A DNA stretch of 64,000 bases. Source: Aquimarina spongiae (GTDB lineage Bacteria; Bacteroidota; Bacteroidia; Flavobacteriales; Flavobacteriaceae). The stretch covers positions 62,001-126,000 of the forward strand of contig NZ_FQYP01000004.1 of the NCBI RefSeq assembly GCF_900141785.1, in the 5' to 3' direction. This document shows, piece by piece, positions 27,034-33,590 of the stretch. Positions within the stretch are counted from its first letter, which is position 1. Each line of letters opens with the position of its first letter. The notes under the pieces were generated by a model, which did not search any database, was not told where the DNA came from, and saw only the letters and a program-made list of their open reading frames with translations. Made by a program: the position numbers and the translations under genes.

Positions 27034-27064
27034 TTGTAGCATTGCTACACTTTTTGTAGCTTTG
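27034..27064 (+). promoter_or_regulatory. hxlR promoter
   Basis: TTG (27034-27036) and TAGCTTTG (27057-27064) are separated by 20 bp: a full TTG-N20-TANNTTTG match. Transcription should begin near 27070. This makes the ATG at 27067 impossible as a start and favours 27094. Confidence 0.75.
27035..27060. promoter_or_regulatory. Overlapping palindromic operator within the hxlR promoter
   Basis: TGTAGC-ATT-GCTACA (27035-27049) is a perfect 6+6 palindrome lying in the spacer. GCTACA-CTTTT-TGTAGC (27044-27060) is a second that reuses the middle arm. Such sites between -33 and -7 are where an autorepressor would sit. Binding by the HxlR product is inferred from position. Confidence 0.55.
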
Positions 27065-27093
27065 TTATGTTTTTAATAGCAAATAAAAATCAT

Positions 27094-27423
27094 ATGTCAT
27101 TCCCAACACCAGGAAAACCCGTAAGAGGATCCAAATCTGGTAACCATTTGATGGCGCTCTTCGATCTATTAGGACGTAGCTGGGCCATGGGTATCATTTG
27201 GAGATTGAATGAGGGCCCTTGCACTTTCAGGGCACTTCAGGAACGATGCGAGTCTATATCTCCCTCTACTCTTAATAAAAGATTAAAAGAACTAACCACA
27301 GCTGCTCTTATCCAAAGAACTGTAGAAGGGTATGGCTTAACAGACAAAGGAGAAGAAATTTTTCAATTGTTGCATCCTCTGGAAACATGGGCCAGAACAT
27401 GGGCAAAAGAATTTAATCCATAA
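27094..27423 (+). CDS. HxlR-family winged-helix transcriptional regulator
   Basis: A 109-residue dimeric DNA-binding protein. The DLLGRSWAMGIIWRLNEGPCTFRALQERCESISPSTLNKRLKELTTAALIQRT block is the HxlR winged-helix core (wHTH ~25-85). The wing is TVEGYGLTDKGEEIFQLLHPLETWARTW. A lone Cys (GPCTF) and another (ERCES) could act in thiol or electrophile sensing as in other HxlR members, which is inference. The start is set by the promoter, which leaves no room for the ATG at 27067. It forms an operon with the DUF1330 gene 10 bp downstream. Confidence 0.88.
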   Translation: MSFPTPGKPVRGSKSGNHLMALFDLLGRSWAMGIIWRLNEGPCTFRALQERCESISPSTLNKRLKELTTAALIQRTVEGYGLTDKGEEIFQLLHPLETWARTWAKEFNP

Positions 27424-27433
27424 AAATAGTGTT

Positions 27434-27724
27434 ATGAACAAAGTAAATTTAGTAATCGTTGGGACTATTAATCCCAACGAAAAGGAAGCTTTATCCTATT
27501 ATGTAGAAAAAGTAGGTGAGCTTTATCAAGAGGTAAGCGCCAAAAATGTAGGAAAATACAAGGTTTCCAAATCACTTATTGGCGAAAACACGCCTAGTTT
27601 GGTTTCGGTAATGGAATTTAATGATATGGATTCGTTGCAAGCGGTCTTTGAAGGGGCTGCCTACCAGGAGTTATTGCCATATCGCGAAAAAGCGTTCTCC
27701 AAGCTAGAAGCGTACATAAGCTAA
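27434..27724 (+). CDS. DUF1330-family protein
   Basis: A 96-residue alpha-beta-barrel-type protein. VNLVIVGTINPNEKEALSYYVEKVGELYQEVSAKNVGKYKVSKSL is the dimeric ferredoxin-like fold of DUF1330. Co-location with an HxlR regulator is common for small oxidative or electrophile response proteins. No catalytic residue can be named. A terminator follows, closing the two-gene operon. Confidence 0.7.
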   Translation: MNKVNLVIVGTINPNEKEALSYYVEKVGELYQEVSAKNVGKYKVSKSLIGENTPSLVSVMEFNDMDSLQAVFEGAAYQELLPYREKAFSKLEAYIS

Positions 27725-27745
27725 ACATCCATTGTAAAACATGTA

Positions 27746-27789
27746 GGGGTCTATTATTCTTTATGGTAAAGAATATTAGGCCCTTTTTT
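27746..27789 (+). terminator. Terminator of the hxlR operon
   Basis: GGG-CTA..TATTCTTTA (27747-) pairs with TAAAGAATA..AG-CCC (to 27783), followed by six T. Confidence 0.75.
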
Positions 27790-27924
27790 AGATCCTTATC
27801 AGCAGGTCTCAAATCATTAGGAATATCAAAGAAAAGTAATCCTTATGCTATATACTATTGCTGATTTTACCATAGAATTTAGACAAACCTTGCTGAATGT
27901 GCCAGCATCTTGGAGTGTTAGTCC

Positions 27925-28281
27925 CTAATCTATGTATTGACTAACCAAAAAGTAGTTTACAATCGCCTCTTTCATCAATACTGATTGTTCTCCTGCTTTA
28001 AGATGTGGCAGTTCTTCTTTTACCTTATAATGTGGCCATCCATCGTCATCATAGTAATCAAACTCATAATATCCATAAGGTTCTAATAGTCTGCATATAG
28101 CAATATGCATCAAATCAAGCTTCTCATCCTTTTTAAATCTACGATGCAGCTGCCCTAGTTCCTGAACTCCGATCAAATATATAATGCCATCCAGGTCCAA
28201 ATCCTCTCCATCAGCAAATTGAGTAGAAAGTTTGTTTACCAAATGTTCCCAACGTTCTTTAAGTTTTTCGTCTCTCGCCAT
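27925..28281 (-). CDS. Conserved hypothetical acidic protein
   Basis: A 118-residue cytosolic protein, helical at the N-terminus (MARDEKLKERWEHLVNKLS). It contains DLDLDGIIYLIGVQELGQLHRRFKKDEKLDLMHIAICRLLEPYG and a DDDGWPHYKVKEELP loop. I recall it as a conserved hypothetical of flavobacteria. It is monocistronic with a perfect consensus promoter. No function can be assigned. The downstream 200 bp separate it from the hxlR operon terminator. Confidence 0.7.
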   Translation of the reverse strand: MARDEKLKERWEHLVNKLSTQFADGEDLDLDGIIYLIGVQELGQLHRRFKKDEKLDLMHIAICRLLEPYGYYEFDYYDDDGWPHYKVKEELPHLKAGEQSVLMKEAIVNYFLVSQYID

Positions 28282-28309
28282 AATTCATTGCTATAAAAGC
28301 TAAGCACTA

Positions 28310-28338
28310 CAAAAGTAACGCTTAGCCTAAAAAAACAA
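28310..28338 (-). promoter_or_regulatory. Consensus promoter of the 27925 gene, flanked by an inverted repeat
   Basis: Minus-strand TTG (28336-28338) and TACTTTTG (28310-28317) are separated by 18 bp. An exact inverted repeat, GCTAAGC (28299-28305) and GCTTAGC (28320-28326), brackets the -7 box. That is a good candidate operator. Confidence 0.65.
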
Positions 28339-28359
28339 ACTATAAAAATCCGGGAAAAA

Positions 28360-29493
28360 TCACAATTCCCATAAAATCCCAATCCCGGCGTACTGATTTC
28401 TATAATTCCTAAAAGAACGTGCATCAATATCTGTATAATTTGTATTTCGTATTCTGGAAAATACAGTCCCAGATATAGAAAACCCATTACCAATTTTATG
28501 TGTAATGTCTAACCCAAAATTCGCATACTCATATTTCAGCTTTTCGCCTATTAGTTCTTCGGTATTTCTTGCTTCGATCACATCGTAGTTTCTGGTTATG
28601 AAGGAAAAAGAAGAACGAATTCTAGTTAATTTACTTTTGAATACCATGGTAACTCCTGGACCATATTGATTAAATCCTGATCTATCTGTAGAATTATCTA
28701 TGCGTTTATAGTACATCAGGTCAGGGCTTATTTTAAAACGATTTCCGATAGGTAACTCATAAAACAGGGTTGCTTTTACATAATCCCAATCTCTCTCTCC
28801 ATCGGTATCGATCTCACTGGCATTAAAAGTATCATACTTTCGTTTTTTAACATAGGCGGTTAACCCTATTTGATGTTCTTGTCTATCTACGGTAAAAGAT
28901 TGTACGGTCGAGAACTGTATTCCGAACTCATTAAATTGTAAATCCCGAACTCCAAAAGCATCAAAATCTTTGAAATTATAAAACCCTTTTATGGTCATCT
29001 CGTTGGCGGTAAAAGGCACAAATTCTACCCCACCAGATGCCCCATAATTGGTATACCCCAATGGATTAATCAATACATTTTGATCTCCTCCTAACCCTTC
29101 TCTATTCATTCTTTTAAATCGTGCTTCTGCCAATAAAATCAAACTTTTGCTAATTTTATGATCATACTTTACCGTTGTGTTTAGACTCCAGTAACTGTCA
29201 TCAATATTCTCATAAAAAATCCGGGAAAATGGATTAGCCAAAAATCGCAACCTGTTCTTCCCCCACTTATAACGATATCTGAAGATAGCCGAAACATCTT
29301 GGTACGTACTACTGGAAATAAGGTCTTCTTTGGTGAGGAGTTGTCCATCAGATCGTATTTCCTCGGGGCTTCTAAAATAATTATACTCATAACCTCCTTG
29401 TGTTTCCAATTTTAATGAGGTTTTACTCTGGGCCATTCCCATTGTGGTTATGAATAGTATGAAGAGTTTCGTGATTACTTTTCGTATTTGCAT
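28360..29493 (-). CDS. Outer-membrane beta-barrel protein
   Basis: A 377-residue exported protein with signal peptide MQIRKVITKLFILFITTMGMAQ. The mature sequence shows repeated amphipathic strands ending in aromatics (FRYRYKWGKNRLRF, ITHKIGNGFSISGTVFSRIRN), and it ends in L. It is probably an outer-membrane barrel. It is the last gene of the operon with the ATP-grasp ligase (6 bp gap) and the transglutaminase-7TM protein. Its role there is inferred from position only. Confidence 0.72.
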   Translation of the reverse strand: MQIRKVITKLFILFITTMGMAQSKTSLKLETQGGYEYNYFRSPEEIRSDGQLLTKEDLISSSTYQDVSAIFRYRYKWGKNRLRFLANPFSRIFYENIDDSYWSLNTTVKYDHKISKSLILLAEARFKRMNREGLGGDQNVLINPLGYTNYGASGGVEFVPFTANEMTIKGFYNFKDFDAFGVRDLQFNEFGIQFSTVQSFTVDRQEHQIGLTAYVKKRKYDTFNASEIDTDGERDWDYVKATLFYELPIGNRFKISPDLMYYKRIDNSTDRSGFNQYGPGVTMVFKSKLTRIRSSFSFITRNYDVIEARNTEELIGEKLKYEYANFGLDITHKIGNGFSISGTVFSRIRNTNYTDIDARSFRNYRNQYAGIGILWEL

Positions 29494-29499
29494 AGCGTA

Positions 29500-30396
29500 T
29501 TATTTTTCTCTTAAATGGTTTGTTTTCTCTATTGTTTCCTTTAATCCTTGTTGATTTACTAGTTGAATACCTAGTCCCGGTCGCACATTGATTTCCATGA
29601 TCTGAGGTCCTTTGTTCTTGTCGATTACAATATCGACTCCCAGATAGTTGAGGGGGAAAGCATTGGCGGTATCCACAGATATTTTGATGATCTCTTCCCA
29701 ATAGGGTATCGGGAGATTTTTTATTACAAATTTGCTATCCGGATGATAATTGTAATACGAAGTACCATCGTACACCTGGGTCAATGTTCCTTTTTCCATA
29801 TCTATCCCTATTCCTACTCCATTTTGATGTAGATTGGCTTTTCCATCAGAACGATCTGTTGGCATTCGTAACATTCCCATTAGTGGAGTTTGATTAAGCG
29901 TGATGATTCTAAAATCAGGCACTCCGGATGGATAAATTTTATCAAAAAAAGGGTCCGGTTCTATACATTCTTCGATCAACACTCTATCGTGAGATCCCAA
30001 TGAATAAAACCCCATAATGGTTGCCGCCATATGCTGAAAAACCTGACGCTCGGTAACAATTTTACCACTGCTTGTCCAGTTCCCCTCGGTATCCTTTTTA
30101 AGGATTTTAATTCCTCCCCCACCTCTGCCCCGTACGGGTTTGATTGCCAACGCATCATAGGTTTTGCATTGTTCCCAGGCAGATTTGATATCACTGTTGT
30201 ATTCGATAACAGCATAGGTTTCGGCACAGGGGATATCATATTGATGCAAAATTTCTTTGGTAAGCACCTTATCATCCGCCAGAGGATAATATCTTTTTGG
30301 ATTATTAGGGTAAATCAGCTTAATATTTCTTTCATTCAGGCCGACGACCTTTTTTGTTTTTTTGTGTGATTTCATGGGTATAATGGTAGAAAGCAT
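29500..30396 (-). CDS. Alpha-L-glutamate ligase-like ATP-grasp protein (RimK-related)
   Basis: A 298-residue ATP-grasp ligase. Blocks include LTKEILHQYDIPCAETYAVIE (~45), IKPVRGRGGGGIKILKK (the ATP-grasp glycine loop, ~98-112), VLIEECIEPD, and near the C-terminus YLGVDIVIDKNKGPQIMEINVRPGLGIQL with the Mg-binding E and N. The RimK-like family adds amino acids to carboxyl groups; the acceptor is unknown. It is 19 bp after the transglutaminase-7TM gene. Two starts are possible (30396 and 30375). Confidence 0.88.
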   Translation of the reverse strand: MLSTIIPMKSHKKTKKVVGLNERNIKLIYPNNPKRYYPLADDKVLTKEILHQYDIPCAETYAVIEYNSDIKSAWEQCKTYDALAIKPVRGRGGGGIKILKKDTEGNWTSSGKIVTERQVFQHMAATIMGFYSLGSHDRVLIEECIEPDPFFDKIYPSGVPDFRIITLNQTPLMGMLRMPTDRSDGKANLHQNGVGIGIDMEKGTLTQVYDGTSYYNYHPDSKFVIKNLPIPYWEEIIKISVDTANAFPLNYLGVDIVIDKNKGPQIMEINVRPGLGIQLVNQQGLKETIEKTNHLREK

Positions 30397-30415
30397 AGTT
30401 TGTTTATTTGTTTTT

Positions 30416-31984
30416 TTATCTGAGTAATGGTTTGAATCGATAGAACTCTACCCATCGAATTCCGATGTATCGTCCTAACAGCATCGCCATTGCGATAATA
30501 AGCAGTATACATTCTGGGAAAATGATTAGAATTGAGGGTAGCGCCTGCCAGGACAAAAGACCATAACATACTGTTGTTGCCAAAAGTGTTTGGAATAGTT
30601 TATCCAAAGCCAGTTTGTACCCATCTTCGATGGTAGCTCTAGAAAATCGTTCTGCCGCAATGGTTAATATGATCGTTGGGAAGAATGTGAGTGTCGTTAA
30701 CCAGGTGATGTTATATCGTATCCCTATCATCGTGGCCAAAATCATAATCCCCACCATAATACTTAGAGAAATCACCAGTTTTGGCGTATAGAGCAATCCA
30801 ATTTTGTCAAATGGATATGACACCAGCCCTACCAGTAAAATCAGACCGATAAAAAGTAGTAATCCGGATACAAAACCTGTATGCAATAGTGAAAAGGCAA
30901 TCAACACCGGCAAGAACACTCCAAAAGTCTTCACTCCAACCACGTTTCGTAAAAAGGCAATCAGCAATCCTCCTACTGGCAACAATAAAAGTAGGTTTAG
31001 TGCTCCTTGCGGAATCACATTTCCTTCTACCAATCGCCATAATGAAACGCTGGATAATCCACGGATTTCTTCAGAATTTAATTTCAGAAATGGGATATGA
31101 TTCAACGCATCAATCTGATAAGCATAATCAAATTGTATCCCAGAAGAATGCGTGATCAAGAACTCGTCTCCCTGGTAGATTTCCAAATAGTTGGATGGGA
31201 TATATGCGTAATGATTGTTGAGTGCATCAAACGGCACCCAAGTGGTGTCCATCAATACCTCTGCCCAAACATGAGAGGTTCTTTTGTTGATATTCTCCAA
31301 AATTATTCCTCCCTTTATTCTTGCTGGATATCCCAAGTTTCGGCACAAAGCCACAAACAATCTGCTTTTACCATTACAAGATGCCCGATTTTGTTCCAAA
31401 GTGGTTACCGCATCGGTTAGTGTTATAATTGGCGCAGAAGGGATGCTTACTACATGATCAAAAAGTCTTTTGATACGTTCTTTATCATTTTGTGTTCCCT
31501 GAGCTAATTGCGTAGCCAGAGTACTTATCCTATCATCTTCAACCTGAATGTTTTTTGAAGGCATAAGATACTTTTCATCAACTTGAGGTTGCTTTTTAAA
31601 ATCTACGGGAATCTGGTATCGCTTTTCTTTTCCTTCAAAGATGAACTCGTAGTTCGAAGCATGGTAGGTATTTGCTTTTTTGGTATTCCAAATTGCCTTT
31701 TTGTTGCCATTTATCAGGGCACGTTCTTCAAAATACAAAGTGCTATCACTTACATTTTTGTTTTTTGAAATCCGTTGCCGATCATTACTCTTAGGAATAA
31801 AGGTTTTTACTGTAGTACTTTGATCTTCACTTTTAAAAAAGTAGTTGTAATTGACCTTAAAAGCAGTTTGGGCATTGAAGGTGTCATAGTTATCAAATAC
31901 AGGTTTCACCTTGAAAGCTATAGACAGTAATGCCATTGCTGTAATAAGAATCAATGCGATTTTGAGATTTGTTTGGGAATTCAT
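30416..31984 (-). CDS. Transglutaminase-like domain fused to seven membrane helices
   Basis: A 522-residue membrane protein. An N-terminal membrane anchor (~8-28) is followed by an extracytoplasmic region with a transglutaminase-like core (~185-275). A Cys-His-Asp set is visible: C203 in NRASCNGKSRLF, H238 in RTSHVWAEVL and D253 in WVPFDALNN. About seven TM helices follow (~310-510). Related proteins are described as having inactive transglutaminase domains; here the triad looks intact. It is the first gene of an operon with the RimK-like ligase and the barrel. Confidence 0.85.
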   Translation of the reverse strand: MNSQTNLKIALILITAMALLSIAFKVKPVFDNYDTFNAQTAFKVNYNYFFKSEDQSTTVKTFIPKSNDRQRISKNKNVSDSTLYFEERALINGNKKAIWNTKKANTYHASNYEFIFEGKEKRYQIPVDFKKQPQVDEKYLMPSKNIQVEDDRISTLATQLAQGTQNDKERIKRLFDHVVSIPSAPIITLTDAVTTLEQNRASCNGKSRLFVALCRNLGYPARIKGGIILENINKRTSHVWAEVLMDTTWVPFDALNNHYAYIPSNYLEIYQGDEFLITHSSGIQFDYAYQIDALNHIPFLKLNSEEIRGLSSVSLWRLVEGNVIPQGALNLLLLLPVGGLLIAFLRNVVGVKTFGVFLPVLIAFSLLHTGFVSGLLLFIGLILLVGLVSYPFDKIGLLYTPKLVISLSIMVGIMILATMIGIRYNITWLTTLTFFPTIILTIAAERFSRATIEDGYKLALDKLFQTLLATTVCYGLLSWQALPSILIIFPECILLIIAMAMLLGRYIGIRWVEFYRFKPLLR

Positions 31985-31999
31985 AATCCGTTATTTTTG
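31969..31999 (+). promoter_or_regulatory. Promoter of the fecI-like sigma gene
   Basis: TTG (31969-31971) and TATTTTTG (31992-31999) are 20 bp apart. The leader to the ATG at 32056 is about 50 nt. The -33 part overlaps the start of the divergent transglutaminase gene. Confidence 0.55.
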
Positions 32000-32055
32000 G
32001 GTTAATAACAGGTGAATTCAAAATCACCCTACCTGAAATCGAAAAAAATTTTTTT

Positions 32056-32568
32056 ATGGAGCAATCCTCAAAGTCTGTATGTGATCGTCCGGTTTTTACA
32101 TCGCTGTTCGAAACGCATGCAGAAACTGTTCGAAATTTTATCTACTACAAATGCGGGAATAAAGAACAAGCAGAGGATGTGATGCAAGAAGCTTTTATCA
32201 AATTATGGCATAACTGTAAAAAAGTCATCTACGAAAAAGCAAAAGGTTTTTTATGTACTGTAGCCAACAATTTATTTTTAAATCAGGTAGCTCACCAAAA
32301 GGTTCGATTAGAATACTCAAAACTACCTCATAGAAACAAGAATATTGAAGCCCCCGATTTTGTAATGGAAGAAAAGGAGTTTATGGACAAACTACAGCAA
32401 GCTTTGGCAGAACTCCCTGAAGGGCAACGAGAAGTTTTTTTACTAAATCGTATCGATAAAAAAACATATGCTCAAATTGCAGAAATGCTTGATATCTCTG
32501 TGAAAGCGGTAGAAAAGCGAATGCACAATGCACTAAAACATTTAAGAAAATTGGTAAAAAACATCTAA
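32056..32568 (+). CDS. FecI-like ECF sigma factor
   Basis: A 170-residue sigma-70 factor. Region 2 includes ETVRNFIYYKCGNKEQAEDVMQEAFIKLWHN and GFLCTVANNLFLNQVAHQK. Region 4 includes LPEGQREVFLLNRIDKKTYAQIAEMLDISVKAVEKRMHNALKHLRK. With the FecR-like gene and the TonB receptor it forms a cell-surface signalling set. Nine-base inverted repeats flank it (ACCCTACCT at 32026-32034; AGGTAGGGT at 32572-32580), possibly regulatory. Confidence 0.92.
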   Translation: MEQSSKSVCDRPVFTSLFETHAETVRNFIYYKCGNKEQAEDVMQEAFIKLWHNCKKVIYEKAKGFLCTVANNLFLNQVAHQKVRLEYSKLPHRNKNIEAPDFVMEEKEFMDKLQQALAELPEGQREVFLLNRIDKKTYAQIAEMLDISVKAVEKRMHNALKHLRKLVKNI

Positions 32569-32624
32569 GTTAGGTAGGGTATTTTTTTACTTAACTGTTA
32601 TGATGGTGATATGAGAGAAAAATT

Positions 32625-33536
32625 ATGCTCAAGGATAATGAAAATACATACTTAGCAAAATGGCTTAATAATGAGCTGAATACGGAAGATCTGGAGGAGT
32701 TAAAACAACTCCCGGAGTATGAAGATTATGACAAAATCATAACTGGATTGACCTATTTTAAAGCTCCTGATTTTGATGCCAAAAAGTCTTTAAATACGAC
32801 TTTGGAAAGGCTGGACACCCCAACCCCAGAATCAAAAACCAAAGTAATACCGCTCAAACCATTGTGGTATGCATTGGCAGTAGCAGCCTCGATCGCATTA
32901 ATCATAGGAATTTTCTTCAATAAAGTTACTTATACTGCTTTGCCAGGTGAGCAGCTCGCAGTTGTTTTACCCGATGGAAGCTCGGTAGATCTTAATGCTG
33001 CCTCTATATTATCGCATTCTCGTTTTTTCTGGTCTCAGGATAGAAAAGTTAAACTTACAGGAGAAGCCTTTTTTAAGGTGACTTCGGGTACTAATTTTAC
33101 CGTTGAAACGGAAACAGGGAAAATAGAGGTGTTAGGAACTCAGTTTAATGTAAGAAGCAGAAATACAAAATTCCTGGTAGGCTGTTATGAAGGTAAAGTT
33201 CGTGTCTCTGCTCAAGGTAATCAGCAAAAGGTACTTCAAAAAGGACAAGGTGTAATTTTGGAAAACAAAAAACTGGTGGATATTCAGGTTACCCAAAATC
33301 AACCCCTATGGACCAAAGGAGAAAGTCTTTTTGATAGCGTTCCTCTTTCTGAAGTGTTGGATGAGCTCGAACGACAATTTGATATCACAATCACTCGTGC
33401 CGCTATTGATCAAGAGCAATTGTTTACAGGTGGATTTGTGTATGATGACCTTACTATTGCCTTAGAATCTGTATTGGTACCTATGGGCATCGAATATGTT
33501 ATTAATGGCAAAACCATTTCGCTATCCACAAAATAA
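32625..33536 (+). CDS. FecR-like anti-sigma/transmembrane regulator
   Basis: A 303-residue protein. The N-terminal cytosolic part (~1-80) would bind the sigma factor. A single TM follows (~84-104, LWYALAVAASIALIIGIFF). The FecR domain (~108-200) contains LPDGSSVDLNAASILSHSR, and LTGEAFFKVTS with the conserved E-x-F. The C-terminus (~225-303) matches the DUF4974 partner domain that meets the receptor's STN domain. It is 56 bp after the sigma gene. Confidence 0.92.
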   Translation: MLKDNENTYLAKWLNNELNTEDLEELKQLPEYEDYDKIITGLTYFKAPDFDAKKSLNTTLERLDTPTPESKTKVIPLKPLWYALAVAASIALIIGIFFNKVTYTALPGEQLAVVLPDGSSVDLNAASILSHSRFFWSQDRKVKLTGEAFFKVTSGTNFTVETETGKIEVLGTQFNVRSRNTKFLVGCYEGKVRVSAQGNQQKVLQKGQGVILENKKLVDIQVTQNQPLWTKGESLFDSVPLSEVLDELERQFDITITRAAIDQEQLFTGGFVYDDLTIALESVLVPMGIEYVINGKTISLSTK

Positions 33537-33590
33537 ATTATCAAAATATCAGATGACCAAAAATTTAAAAATAGTCCAAAATTGCCTACT

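Noticed and set aside
27067..27093. ATG at 27067 as start of hxlR
   Set aside because: It lies 2 bp from the -7 box, upstream of the expected transcript start.
33582..33590. TTG start of the TonB receptor
   Set aside because: A cleaner ATG with a standard signal peptide follows at 33591.
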